A stretch of DNA of 64,000 bases from Desulfatibacillum aliphaticivorans DSM 15576 (GCF_000429905.1 NZ_AUCT01000007.1:186001-250000), one strand, 5' to 3'; counted from the stretch's first letter, positions 43,295 through 53,889 are shown. Translations and numbers: made by a program. The notes: generated by a model from the letters alone, not told the origin.

Positions 43295-45316
43295 TTAGGC
43301 GACGTCCAGCTTCTGCCTGTCAGCCATGTCCATCAGGACCCTTTCCCTTGCCTTGTCAATGCCAAGAGCAGCGCGCTTCTTGTCAATGTGGGCGATCATC
43401 TTGTGAGCGTGCTTGATCGGATCAGGCTCGAAATCCCACATGCCGCCGTACATTTTCTCGAAATCCTCGAAGAGGTATTTCTGGAAGACGGGAGCGCCGG
43501 AAGTCGGGAAGGTGGTTCCAAACACAGTGTAAATGCCGGAAGCAACCACATAATGACCAATGGAGATGGCCTTTTCACTCATCCATTCAGGAGCGGAGCC
43601 AGCGGCTGGAACGTCGCAGAGATCCTTGCCCAAGCCGCCGGCTTTCACAACTTCAGCGGCTGCCAGGAGGATGCGGCTGTTGTCAACGCAGGAGCCCACA
43701 TGCAGGACAGGCGGGATGCCGACGGTTTCACAGACTTCCGCCAGACCGGGGCCGCAGAACACCTGAGCAGTCTCAGGGGTCAGGAGGCCTTCCATGCCGC
43801 AAGCAATGGCGTTGCAGCCGGTGGTCAGAACGATAACGTCGTTCTTGATGAGTTCTTTGACAACGGTGATGTGGTCGTAATTGTGGCGGGTGCGGACGTT
43901 GTTGCAGCCAACGACGGCGCCGATGCCGCGGATACGGCCGTTGATGATGTTGTCGTTCAGGGTGTAGTAAGAGCCGCGGAAAGAACCGCCCAGGTGATAT
44001 TCGATGGATTCCACGCCAAAACCGGCGATGACCGGATTTTTGTGCTGCGGAATTACAACGTCTTCACCGCGGTTGGCAAAGTTGTCGATGGCCATCTTGA
44101 CGATTTTTGTGGCGTCTTCTACAGCATGATGTTCATCAAATTCAATGTGGATGACATTGTCCTGCTCCATCTTGGCGATGGGATGGGTGGTGATGAGCTT
44201 GGTATGGAAGCACTTGGCTACGTTAGCCAGGTTCTGCATGATGCACTGGATGTCAACGACCATTGCGTCGCAGGCGCCGGTGATGATGGCCAATTCCTGT
44301 TGCAGGAAGGTGCCGCAAAGGGGCACGCCGTGGCGTTGCAGAATTTCGTTGGCCGTGCAGCAGATGCCGGAGAGCTGAATGCCCTTGGCGCCAGCTTTTT
44401 TCGCGTAGTCGATCATTTCCTGACCCTGGGCCACTGCCACGATGATTTCGGACAGAACAGGCTCATGACCGTGAATAACCAGGTTGACATGGTCTTTCTT
44501 CATGACGCCCAGGTTGGCTTCGCTTTGAAGCGGATAAGGCGTGCCGAACAGGACGTCCTGGAGATCGGTGGCCAGCATGGAGCCGCCCCAACCGTCGGCG
44601 ATGGCGCAACGGGTGCCCTGCTTCATGAGGTTTTTGTAATCCTGGTCCACGCCAATGTGGGTGCGGTGCATGATCTCGACCACTTCGCGGTCGATGTTGC
44701 GGGGCAGAACGCCCATTTTCTTCCACAATTCATAACGGGCTTCAGGAGCGCGCTTGCAATACTTGAGCTCGCCTTCGGCCTTGCCCCATTCGTTAATGGC
44801 CACTTCGGCCACTTCCAGGGCGATTTCATCGATATCGCGATCCTTCACTTCACCGTCTTCTTCCACGGTAATGGCCACGTCCAGGTAAGGAGCGATCTGG
44901 AGAAGTTTCTGGATGTCCTTGATCTGGTAAGTGTCGGTTTCCTTCCGGGCTGCGGAAAGAAAAACCTCGGCAACGCAACGTCCGTGGTCGGAGTGCGCGG
45001 AGGCGCCGCCTGCGATCATACGAATGAAGTTACGGGCTGCAATGGTGTTGGGGCTGGCGCCGCAGATGCCCTTACGGGTGTCTTCGCCTTCAATTCCGCC
45101 CTTGGGCAGAGGCAGGCGGCAGGGGCCCATGCCGCAATTCTTGCAGCAGATGCCGGTTGCGCCGATGTTACAGGGTTTAAGAGTGACAGCACGATCAAAA
45201 CAAGTTTCAACGCCCAAATCCTGGGCGCGCTTGATCATTTCCTGAGTTGCGACATCATAAGATGCTGCAACGGGATCAGCCACTTTCGGGGCCTTGGCTT
45301 TTTTTTCTTCCGCCAT
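43295..45316 (-). CDS. cooS: Anaerobic carbon monoxide dehydrogenase catalytic subunit
   Basis: A 673-residue Ni-Fe CODH (CooS/AcsA) that interconverts CO and CO2. N-terminal cysteines fit the D-cluster (Cys49 and Cys57) and B-cluster (Cys58, Cys61, Cys66 and Cys85), in ICCKNCGMGPCRLP and KGICGAS. C-cluster segments such as HVGSCVDNSR and GCNAIACGMEGLLTPE are present. It is next to acsB, so the tunnel-linked CODH/ACS complex is expected. No cooC Ni-insertion gene is in the window. GGAGGAACC precedes the ATG. Confidence 0.96.
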   Translation of the reverse strand: MAEEKKAKAPKVADPVAASYDVATQEMIKRAQDLGVETCFDRAVTLKPCNIGATGICCKNCGMGPCRLPLPKGGIEGEDTRKGICGASPNTIAARNFIRMIAGGASAHSDHGRCVAEVFLSAARKETDTYQIKDIQKLLQIAPYLDVAITVEEDGEVKDRDIDEIALEVAEVAINEWGKAEGELKYCKRAPEARYELWKKMGVLPRNIDREVVEIMHRTHIGVDQDYKNLMKQGTRCAIADGWGGSMLATDLQDVLFGTPYPLQSEANLGVMKKDHVNLVIHGHEPVLSEIIVAVAQGQEMIDYAKKAGAKGIQLSGICCTANEILQRHGVPLCGTFLQQELAIITGACDAMVVDIQCIMQNLANVAKCFHTKLITTHPIAKMEQDNVIHIEFDEHHAVEDATKIVKMAIDNFANRGEDVVIPQHKNPVIAGFGVESIEYHLGGSFRGSYYTLNDNIINGRIRGIGAVVGCNNVRTRHNYDHITVVKELIKNDVIVLTTGCNAIACGMEGLLTPETAQVFCGPGLAEVCETVGIPPVLHVGSCVDNSRILLAAAEVVKAGGLGKDLCDVPAAGSAPEWMSEKAISIGHYVVASGIYTVFGTTFPTSGAPVFQKYLFEDFEKMYGGMWDFEPDPIKHAHKMIAHIDKKRAALGIDKARERVLMDMADRQKLDVA

Positions 45317-45401
45317 ACGAGGTTCCTCCTCATAATTATAAAAAGAATCAATATTATATGCAGCGGCCTGCCATTTTGGTCCAGGCCGTTAAGTCCTTTG
45401 C

Positions 45402-46952
45402 CTATTTCCGCAAATTGGCCCAGTCAATCTTGTCAAGCAGTTTGTCCAGGTTGGTTTTCTGGACCGCAGCGGCTGTGTGGCTGATCTCAACTTCGTGACC
45501 TGCGGCTCTTTCAGCGTCGCGTTTTTCCTTCTCTGCAGCGCGTTTGGCGCGAAGATCATTTTCTTCGGTTTCACGGGCGGCCACTTCCTTGGCGCGAGCT
45601 TCGGCTTCGGCTTTTGCCTTGGCTTCTGCTTCGGCTTTGGCTTTGGCTTCGGCGTCAGCCTTGGCTTTGGCTTCGGCGGCTTCCTTGGCGGCGGCGTCAG
45701 CAGCGGCCTTGGCGGCGGCGTCGGCGGCAGCCTTGGCGGCGGCGGCTTCAGCATCTACTGCAGGAGCGGCGGGAGCAGCCGGAGCGGCTTCAGGAGCCGG
45801 AGCAGCTTCAGCCTTGGGAGCGGCGGCCTTGGGAGCAGCAGCCTTGGGAGCGGCGGCCTTGGGAGCCTCTTTCTTGGGAGCGGCTTTCTTGGGAGCCGCT
45901 TCCTTTTTGATTTCTTCCATGGTCAGGTCCGGAGCAGGCGCCAGAGCAGCCAGGTCGGCTTCGTAAGCGTCCAACTTCTTGGAGATGCCGGCGATGGAGG
46001 ATGCGCCGCCGTCCATCAGCAGGTCGATGTAGCCCTTGGCCATGCGAACGGCTTCGGGGTGCCGCATGATCAGAACGTTGCCGCCGGCCAGCAGGTAGGT
46101 CACTGCAGCGGTGGCTTCCATCATGATGCCGCGGCTTTCGGGATCGCCCAGAGTGGGGGCTTCGTCGCCGGTCAGTTTGGCTTCTTTACACTTCCACACT
46201 TCCTGGCCCAGGTTGTTGACCATGGGCATCTGGAGCTTGTCGTCGCCTTGGGCCAAAGCGGCCATGGTCAAGCGCTCCATAATGGAATAGGAGTATTCCA
46301 TGCCGTAGCCCAAGCCGCCGGTGGTGGGGTCGATGAGGACCTTGCTCATGGGCATGCCCAGGTTTTCGAGTAGAATGTTAACCTGTTTGGCCAAGTTAAC
46401 GTCGATGGGAGAAGAGGAAACCACGCTTTGTTTGAAGCCCAGGGCGGCTGCGCCGATGCCCTTGTGGTTCTTATCTTCAACGGGCCCGATGATCAGATCC
46501 ATGCCCGTGCACTCTTCTGCGACCTTTTTAAGAACTTCTTCGTCCTTAGCAGGATTGGCAACGCCCCAGACCATCAGAGGTACGTCGATTGCTTCGCCAA
46601 CCGCCTTGACGGTGGCCACTGCGGAAGCAGCGTCAGCATTCTGGTCATTGGGGTCGGTGCTCTTGAGTTGGAGAACGATCATGTCAGCGCCATATTCCTC
46701 GACGCATTTCTTAGCCCAAGCTGCAGGGTTGTCAAGAACGTCGGCAAAAGGCGCCTTGACGGCTTCCGGCCATTCCGGGGGAACCATGTCCCACACTTCC
46801 ATGGCAATAACGGGCTTGTTGGGCATTGCGCCTTCGAACAGATAGAAGGGGTAACAATTTTCCCCTCCGACCTTGACAGCCTTGTCCCCCTTGCCCAGGG
46901 TAACTTCCTTAATGCTGCCTGTGTACGATTCTTTGTAAACTTCAAATGCCAT
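45402..46952 (-). CDS. acsD: Corrinoid/iron-sulfur protein small subunit with long Ala/Pro/Lys tail
   Basis: A 516-residue AcsD, where about 310-350 is usual. Residues 1-347 are the normal barrel subunit (MAFEVYKESYTGSI start with AAGGAGG upstream; GVANPAKDEEV, IDPTTGGLGYGMEY, VLIMRHPEAVRMAKGYI). From about 348 on there is an AAPK/AAAPKA repeat (350-400), then an Ala/Lys/Glu-rich predicted helix (400-480), then a distinct end, HTAAAVQKTNLDKLLDKID. The tail is in frame and has normal codon use, so it is not a frameshift. It may be a flexible linker and docking peptide; that is inference. It is first in the acs operon. Confidence 0.92.
   Translation of the reverse strand: MAFEVYKESYTGSIKEVTLGKGDKAVKVGGENCYPFYLFEGAMPNKPVIAMEVWDMVPPEWPEAVKAPFADVLDNPAAWAKKCVEEYGADMIVLQLKSTDPNDQNADAASAVATVKAVGEAIDVPLMVWGVANPAKDEEVLKKVAEECTGMDLIIGPVEDKNHKGIGAAALGFKQSVVSSSPIDVNLAKQVNILLENLGMPMSKVLIDPTTGGLGYGMEYSYSIMERLTMAALAQGDDKLQMPMVNNLGQEVWKCKEAKLTGDEAPTLGDPESRGIMMEATAAVTYLLAGGNVLIMRHPEAVRMAKGYIDLLMDGGASSIAGISKKLDAYEADLAALAPAPDLTMEEIKKEAAPKKAAPKKEAPKAAAPKAAAPKAAAPKAEAAPAPEAAPAAPAAPAVDAEAAAAKAAADAAAKAAADAAAKEAAEAKAKADAEAKAKAEAEAKAKAEAEARAKEVAARETEENDLRAKRAAEKEKRDAERAAGHEVEISHTAAAVQKTNLDKLLDKIDWANLRK
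45820..45905 (-). repeat. Tandem 15-bp repeats encoding AAPKA units in acsD
   Basis: On the plus strand a unit close to CCTTGGGAGCGGCGG recurs about five times with single-base changes, giving AAPKA/AAAPK in AcsD. Such repeats can vary in number by slippage in 15-bp steps without frameshift. Confidence 0.7.
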
Positions 46953-47084
46953 TGCATCCTCCTTGAATGCTGCTGTTGATGGTTCCGATGCAAATAACCG
47001 CTGCAGCGCCATGGGGCGCTTCGAGTTATTTTATTTGTCTCGGCCTTGCCCGGCCTAACTTCTTTTTAAAAAAATCAAAACCTA

Positions 47085-47160
47085 TATTTGCAAGACCTCC
47101 CGGGCCCCCACCCGGGCTGCAGGGCTCATGAAAGCCTTGCGGGCCTTTTGATAAGAATAA
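47085..47160 (-). other. Structured leader of the acs operon
   Basis: The leader of about 210 nt between the promoter and acsD contains a GC hairpin, CCCGGG-N6-CCCGGG (47099-47116), and flanking complementary GGCCCGC/GCGGGCC-like pieces. A T-rich stretch follows about 25 nt later (TTTTGATTTTTTT). Attenuation is possible, but no known riboswitch class was recognised. Confidence 0.4.
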
Positions 47161-47168
47161 ACGTTGCC

Positions 47169-47196
47169 GTATTACCAAATGGAGCATTTTTGTCAA
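47169..47196 (-). promoter_or_regulatory. Sigma-70 promoter of the acsD-cooS-acsBCE operon
   Basis: On the minus strand a perfect TTGACA (47196-47191), a 16-bp spacer and an extended -10 TGG-TAATAC (TAATAC at 47174-47169). The expected start is near 47162, about 210 nt before acsD. It separates the acs operon from acsV. Confidence 0.6.
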
Positions 47197-47304
47197 TAAT
47201 AATTCCCAACAAATGCTACTTTTTACCCCGTTGGTCCGATTATTACCCATGCGGGAGCGCTCCATTTTTTTCACGGACGGCGGAAAAAACGGAAAAATAT
47301 AAAG

Positions 47305-49266
47305 CTAACTATCTGATTTTCCTTCTCTCCATGCCTGCCGGGCGTCCAAGCGCTCTTTGAGTTTGGGAAACAGGCCCATTTCCGTATGGGGAAGGAACAG
47401 AGCCGCCATGTAATGGTCCATGTACGACGGCGTTTCCGAAAGCTCAAAATTGGTCATTTTATTAGTAACATCCACCACATCCTGCCTGAGTTTATTGGTC
47501 AGAACTGTCATTCTGGCGCCAAGCAGGGATCCGTTGCCTACAAATGTCACCTTTCCCGGGTCCAGTTCCGGCAAAAGACCGATAGTCATGGCGCTGGACA
47601 GATCAATGTAAGATCCAAACCCGCCGGCCAGGATAATTCTGTCCAAGGACTGCATGTCCATGCCCACTTCGTTGAGCAGGGTGTGGCAGCCGGAGTAAAT
47701 GGCGCCTTTGGCCCGGATCAGGTTGTCAATATCCACTTCCGTGAACACGATGTCCCGATCAATCTGGGTTTCGTCCGCCCAGGCCACCACGTATTCCCAG
47801 ATGCCGTCTTTTTCCCGAATTCGCTTGGTATCCAGATTCCGGTTGAACTTGCCCTGGTTGTCTATGAGGCCCATTTCGAACATGGAGGCCAGCATGATGA
47901 TCAGGCCGGAGCCGCAGATGCCCTTGGGCTTGGTGTTGCCTATGGTGAGGCTCATGGGTTCAAAGGTGATGGGATCCAGGGAAAAATCCTCGATGGCGCC
48001 CTTGGAAGCCCGCATGCCGTGCTCCACGCCGCCGCCTTCAAAGGCCGGTCCGGCGCTGCAAGCCGCGCACATCATCCAGTCCTTGTTGCCCACCACGATT
48101 TCCGCGTTGGTTCCTATGTCAATGAACAAAGTGGTTTCGTCGGTCAGATACATACCCGACCCCATGACGCCGGACACAATGTCCCCTCCCACGTAACTGG
48201 AGATGCAGGGATAAACCAGCGCCGTTACATGGGGCGCCAGATTAAGGCCGATATCCTCGGCCTTGATGGGCGGATAAAGCGTGGAGGTCGGGACGTAGGG
48301 CGAAAGCCTCAGGTACTTGGTTTTGACCTTGAGCAAAAGCTGGGTCATGGTGGTGTTTCCGGCCAGAGCCACCGCGGATATGTCGTCCACATCGATCTTG
48401 GACCGCTTGATCAGCCGTGCGATGATACTATTGATGGTGTCGATGACCGCCTGGTGCAGCTTGTCCAGGCCCCCGGCCTTATCAGCGTACATGATGCGGG
48501 TGATCACGTCTTCGCCGAAGCTGATCTGGCGGTTAAACTCCCCGTATTGCGCTAAAATCTCGCCGGTAAGGCAGTTGACCACCTCTCCGTAAACGGTGGT
48601 GGTGCCTATGTCGATGGCCAAGGCGAAGTTTCTGTCCGAGGTGTTTCCGGACTGTACATTAATAATGCGCGTTTTGCCGCATTCGCTGCGGACCGGGCGC
48701 GCCAGGATGAGAGTAGCTTTAAAGTCATCTTCGCGCAATGCATCCGGCAGCTTGCGCAGCACGGGCAGATTCACTTCCAGGCCGTGCTCATTTTCCTGCA
48801 TGCGTAGATGATTGATTAAACGGGTCATGTCGCAGACATTATCCCCGAGAGTCGGAGGCGTAAGCTCCAGATACTTTTTCTCCACAGGAGGAATGAACAG
48901 ACCCTGTTCCTTCAGGTAATCCATATCCATTTCCTGAATCCGGGCGGTCTTCCTGGGAGTGGAAGCCATATTGAGAACCGCTGAATCCACCGAGCTTTCC
49001 ACGGGAACCAGGACCGTAAGGTCTTCGTTGACCACGGATTTGCAGGCCAGGCGGTAGCCTTTTTCCCAGTCTTCCGGACGGAGCTTCTCCCTGCCTCCTC
49101 CTTCTACTTCGCCTTCTTCAATGTGCACCCGGCATTTTCCGCACGCGCCTTCCCCGCCGCAAGATGCATTGATGTGCACCCCCGCCTCCATGGCGGCTCT
49201 CAGCAGGATGGTTCCCGGCTCCACCTTGATTTCCTTTTCGTGAGGGAGAAAACGAATTGTGACCAT
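47305..49266 (-). CDS. acsV: Corrinoid activation protein (RACo/AcsV)
   Basis: A 653-residue reductive activator of the corrinoid/iron-sulfur protein. An N-terminal [2Fe-2S] ferredoxin domain has Cys36, Cys42, Cys45 and Cys75 (SCGGEGACGKC, LACKS). A linker and a large ASKHA-type ATPase domain (DUF4445) follow, with ALAIDIGTTTVYGEV, LAGNTTMTQLLL and LFIDIGTNAEIVV. It returns inactive Co(II) to Co(I) with ATP. It is upstream of acsD on the same strand but behind its own promoter group, 39 bp after a radical SAM gene. Confidence 0.93.
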   Translation of the reverse strand: MVTIRFLPHEKEIKVEPGTILLRAAMEAGVHINASCGGEGACGKCRVHIEEGEVEGGGREKLRPEDWEKGYRLACKSVVNEDLTVLVPVESSVDSAVLNMASTPRKTARIQEMDMDYLKEQGLFIPPVEKKYLELTPPTLGDNVCDMTRLINHLRMQENEHGLEVNLPVLRKLPDALREDDFKATLILARPVRSECGKTRIINVQSGNTSDRNFALAIDIGTTTVYGEVVNCLTGEILAQYGEFNRQISFGEDVITRIMYADKAGGLDKLHQAVIDTINSIIARLIKRSKIDVDDISAVALAGNTTMTQLLLKVKTKYLRLSPYVPTSTLYPPIKAEDIGLNLAPHVTALVYPCISSYVGGDIVSGVMGSGMYLTDETTLFIDIGTNAEIVVGNKDWMMCAACSAGPAFEGGGVEHGMRASKGAIEDFSLDPITFEPMSLTIGNTKPKGICGSGLIIMLASMFEMGLIDNQGKFNRNLDTKRIREKDGIWEYVVAWADETQIDRDIVFTEVDIDNLIRAKGAIYSGCHTLLNEVGMDMQSLDRIILAGGFGSYIDLSSAMTIGLLPELDPGKVTFVGNGSLLGARMTVLTNKLRQDVVDVTNKMTNFELSETPSYMDHYMAALFLPHTEMGLFPKLKERLDARQAWREGKSDS

Positions 49267-49305
49267 AAGGTATTAACCTCCTTAAACGAACACCGTTTGG
49301 GATGT

Positions 49306-50015
49306 TCACGAAAAAACTGCGTCTGCCGCTCCTTGCAGGCGTTTTATCTCGTCTTCCGTGTAGGGCGTCAGGTCCTTCATGTCCGGGTCCAGGACCTCTC
49401 CGGGAACGAATCCATGGAGAGTGAGCCTGGAAAAACCCAATTCTTTGAGTTGCGAAGCCATGAGGAGAATTTCCTGCTCGCCGCAAATGTCAGGCGCCAC
49501 TGTAGTACGGAGAATCCGGCCTGTCTCCATTTTTTTTATAATAATCAAACTTTCCTTGATTATACTTGCAGGAATGGGGACTCCCGCGGCAATAGAGTAA
49601 GGCTCATCTTCAAGCGGCGCTTTAAGATCTAACAAAATCCTATTCAAAATTCCGTCATTTATAACATAGTCCAATAAGTGGGGCTGTGTGCCGTTGGTTT
49701 CCACGCACGTCTCCAAGCCCATGTCGCACACTCGACGGAGCAAGTCCGGCAAGCCCCGATGCATGGTGGGTTCGCCCCCTGTAAAGCAAACTGCTTTCAG
49801 TTCCGGATGTTTGTTTTTTATGGTTTGAAGTTCGTCAAACAACTCCTCGGGAGAAATAGTTTCTTTGGTCTGCGGCCCCACTACCAATTCGGCGGCATTG
49901 CACCACGGACAACGTAAATTACAAAACGCCAAGTAGACGTTTACGCACGGCGCATCCGACCAATGGCCGGATTCTTGGAATTCGACGCCCTTAACGGGGG
50001 GATCAAGTGGGTCCA

Positions 50016-50016
<1 letters not shown>
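49306..50016 (-). CDS. Radical SAM protein, NrdG2/activase-like
   Basis: A 236-residue radical SAM enzyme. The cluster motif is CNLRCPWC (about 32-39), followed by the SAM-binding FTGGEPTMH and the ETNGTQP strand; the pattern fits the anaerobic ribonucleotide reductase activator group (NrdG2-like). The start is GTG at 50016, which overlaps the gatB TAG by one base (TAGTG). It lies between gatB and acsV. No glycyl-radical enzyme is in the window, so the partner is unknown; another radical SAM activity is possible. Confidence 0.8.
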
Positions 50017-51446
<1,430 letters not shown>

Positions 51447-51533
51447 GGTAAATGTCTCCGCTTTTTCAGTTCGCCAAATTATCAAACAGGGATCATACAA
51501 CAAGCCAAACACTAATGTACATTGCCAATGCCT

Positions 51534-51607
51534 TTTTTAGTTCAACCACCGAGGATGTCAAGCATGGATTGCAGCTTATCACCCATGTAAAGCAAATTGT
51601 TTTGACA
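51534..51607. promoter_or_regulatory. Divergent promoters for gatB and DUF2065-hflX
   Basis: For gatB on the minus strand: TTGACA (51561-51556), a 16-bp spacer and TAAAAA (51539-51534). For the plus-strand genes: TTGACA at 51602-51607 with a weak TAGTTT 17 bp downstream (51625-51630). Both -35 boxes are perfect; the -10 boxes are moderate. Confidence 0.42.
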
Positions 51608-51689
51608 AACGGAGGCGTCGCGATTAGTTTCCCAAAACAATGGACGCCGCTTGGCGAAACAGCCTCCGATAATTAAAAGAAAGGGTTTC

Positions 51690-51875
51690 ATGAAATTCCT
51701 GCTCTGCGTTCTGGGAGTCGCCATGTTCATAGAAGGCGTTCCCTGGTTCGCCAATCCTGAAAAATACCGGGAGTTTTTACTTCAACTAACTGAAATGCCT
51801 CCGGCCAATCTTCGCAAAATGGGCCTGGCTTTAATGGCGGGAGGCTTGCTTTTGGCCTACTTAGGAAGAATGTGA
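51690..51875 (+). CDS. DUF2065 small membrane protein
   Basis: A 61-residue protein of the size and form of DUF2065: an N-terminal hydrophobic helix (KFLLCVLGVAMFIEGVPWF), a central polar segment, and a second helix (LALMAGGLLLAYLGRM). The ATG at 51690 is chosen over an in-frame earlier start because it gives the family N-terminus. Its TGA overlaps the GTG start of hflX by four bases (GTGA), so the two are coupled. Function is unknown; DUF2065 genes often lie near hfl genes. Confidence 0.8.
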   Translation: MKFLLCVLGVAMFIEGVPWFANPEKYREFLLQLTEMPPANLRKMGLALMAGGLLLAYLGRM

Positions 51876-53506
51876 AAAAGGTATACGGATATACCAAAGG
51901 GTTGAAAACCGCCCAGTTGAAGCATTTGGAAAAATTCTACAACAGGAAGGTTGCGCCCGATTTGATCGTTTCTCAGGAGTTGGCCCTGGACATGGGCAGG
52001 CTGTCTGCGGAAATCCGCCGGCAGATCGGCATTCTGGTGGACAGGCTGGGAAGAATCCGGTTTGTGATGGTGGGGGACGGCGTCCAGATCAACATCCCCA
52101 GCCTCCACGACTACCGGGCCGCCATGGGGCGCCTGAACGGCCTGCGCCTAATCCACACCCACCTGAAAAACGAGCCCCTGACCGACGATGACCTGACGGA
52201 CCTCGCCTTATTGCGGCTGGACCTCATCACCGCCGTAACTCTCGACGAAACGGGCGCGCCCCATCGTTTCCACGCTGCGCACCTGATCCCGAGCAAGCCC
52301 GGCGAAACGCCGTATGAAGTATTGCCCCCCATGGATCCCGGCTCCCGGGATATCAGCTTTCGAGCCTTTGTCAGGGAACTGGAGGCGGAGCTTGTCCGTT
52401 CCTCGGGGGTGACCAAGTCCCAGAAGCAGCAGGCCAGCGCTTTTTTGGTGAGCGTCACCAACGCCCCCAGGCGCGAGGCTACGGATTCCATGACGGAGTT
52501 GAAGGAGCTCTGCCGGACCAACGACATCTTTGTGGCTGCGGAAATGATTCAATACCGGACCAGAATGGACGCCCGGTTTCTTATGGGCAAGGGCAAAATC
52601 CGCGAGCTGACCATTGCGGCCATGCAATACGGCGTGGACATCGTCATCTTCGATCAGGATCTGAACCCCTCCCAGATTCAAGCCATAACCAATCAGGTGG
52701 AACTGCCGGTCATTGACCGCACTCAGCTTATCCTGGACATCTTCGCCCAACGGGCCATGACGTCCGAAGGCAAGCTCCAGGTGGAACTGGCCCAGTTGAA
52801 ATACATGCTGCCCAGGCTGCTCGGCCGGGGCACGGCCATGTCGCGCCTCATGGGCGGCATTGGCGGCCGCGGTCCCGGGGAAACCAAGCTGGAGGTGGAC
52901 CGCCGCCGGGTGCGGGAGCGTATCACCCGCTTGGAAAAGTCCCTGAAAAACGTCTCCAAACGCAGGCAGACGCAAAAATCCGCCAGGGAACGTAAAGGGC
53001 TGCCCATCGTTTCCATCGTGGGCTACACCAACGCGGGAAAATCCACTCTGTTGAACACCCTGACCCAGGCGGAAGTATTGGCGGAAAGCAAGCTGTTCGC
53101 CACCCTGGACCCAACAAGCCGGCGCTTGCGCTTTCCCGAAGACAAGGAAATCATCATCACCGACACCGTGGGGTTTATCCGGGATCTGCCCAAGGATCTG
53201 GTGACCGCCTTCGCCGCCACCCTGGAGGAATTGAAAAGCGCCGACCTTTTGCTTCACGTCATCGACGCCAGCAACCCCAGAATGGCCGAGCAGGTGGAGT
53301 CGGTGGACAAAATCCTGGAGGACATCGGGGTATCGGCCATCCCCACCATCCGCGTTTTGAACAAGGCCGACAAGGTGGAGCCGGAGGAAATGGAACGATT
53401 GTGCAGGAGCCTTGAAGGGATGCCCATCAGCGCTCTGGACCGCCCCAGCCTGAGGCCATTAACCGAAACCATCATCGAAAGACTATTTGCGGAGAGCTCT
53501 GAGTAA
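51872..53506 (+). CDS. hflX: GTPase HflX (long form)
   Basis: A 544-residue HflX, a ribosome-splitting GTPase. The start is GTG at 51872, overlapping the DUF2065 stop. The HflX N-terminal domain ends in GGIGGRGPGETKLEVDRRRVRERI, and the GTPase P-loop is GYTNAGKST near 384, with DTVGFI and NKAD following. The first 180 residues are an extension absent from the short E. coli form; they contain HTHLKNEPLTDDD (about 95-107), which resembles a JAB/JAMM-like H-x-H...T/S-x2-D pattern. Whether it is an active metal site is unknown. Confidence 0.94.
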   Translation: MKKVYGYTKGLKTAQLKHLEKFYNRKVAPDLIVSQELALDMGRLSAEIRRQIGILVDRLGRIRFVMVGDGVQINIPSLHDYRAAMGRLNGLRLIHTHLKNEPLTDDDLTDLALLRLDLITAVTLDETGAPHRFHAAHLIPSKPGETPYEVLPPMDPGSRDISFRAFVRELEAELVRSSGVTKSQKQQASAFLVSVTNAPRREATDSMTELKELCRTNDIFVAAEMIQYRTRMDARFLMGKGKIRELTIAAMQYGVDIVIFDQDLNPSQIQAITNQVELPVIDRTQLILDIFAQRAMTSEGKLQVELAQLKYMLPRLLGRGTAMSRLMGGIGGRGPGETKLEVDRRRVRERITRLEKSLKNVSKRRQTQKSARERKGLPIVSIVGYTNAGKSTLLNTLTQAEVLAESKLFATLDPTSRRLRFPEDKEIIITDTVGFIRDLPKDLVTAFAATLEELKSADLLLHVIDASNPRMAEQVESVDKILEDIGVSAIPTIRVLNKADKVEPEEMERLCRSLEGMPISALDRPSLRPLTETIIERLFAESSE

Positions 53507-53622
53507 AAAAACGGTATAAATGAATTGACCAGAAGACAGTTTATTGATAACCTGAATCATTTGCAGGAACGCTGCACCGCACTCTGGACGCCACAAGTCC
53601 ATTAGAAAGACCGGGAAATTTG

Positions 53623-53868
53623 ATGACCAACGGGATCAGGAACCTCCCCAGCGTCTACCAACCAAGAACGACGCCCAGAATTGAACCAGCTAAGCGGCTG
53701 AACAACAGAGAACCGGACTCTTCGCGCTCCGACCGTTCCCCCCGATCCTTTCGTTCTGAAAAAGCCAACGAAAACCCCATTCCCCTGCGTCTTGTGGAAA
53801 TCCGCTCCCACGAAGCAACCTATGCGGATCCCGCCGGTAAAGGCCGGATTGTCGATCTTTTTGCATAA
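53623..53868 (+). CDS. Possible small Arg/Ser/Pro-rich protein
   Basis: An 81-residue ORF between convergent hflX and the MotE-like gene. Codon use is like the neighbours, and the C-terminal half (VEIRSHEATYADPAGKGR then IVDLFA) looks protein-like, but I recognise no family and the RBS is weak. It may be spurious. The remaining bases from 53507 to 53622 hold nothing recognisable, and no clear terminator for hflX was found. Confidence 0.35.
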   Translation: MTNGIRNLPSVYQPRTTPRIEPAKRLNNREPDSSRSDRSPRSFRSEKANENPIPLRLVEIRSHEATYADPAGKGRIVDLFA

Positions 53869-53889
53869 TTTCTATGAAACCCCCACTCA

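Noticed and set aside
41076..43298. A 740-residue plus-strand ORF opposite acsB
   Set aside because: It is the antisense shadow of acsB, caused by codon bias; it has His/Gly-rich low-complexity sequence and no recognisable domain.
43280..45484. A 734-residue plus-strand ORF opposite cooS
   Set aside because: Antisense shadow of the cooS gene, with no family signature and no plausible RBS context.
45544..45966. Repeats in acsD considered as a CRISPR array
   Set aside because: The repeats are 15 bp, in frame, without spacers, and encode AAPKA units.
53602..53811. 69-residue minus-strand ORF beyond the MotE-like gene
   Set aside because: No RBS and no protein-like sequence; the plus-strand alternative is slightly better and is listed with low confidence.
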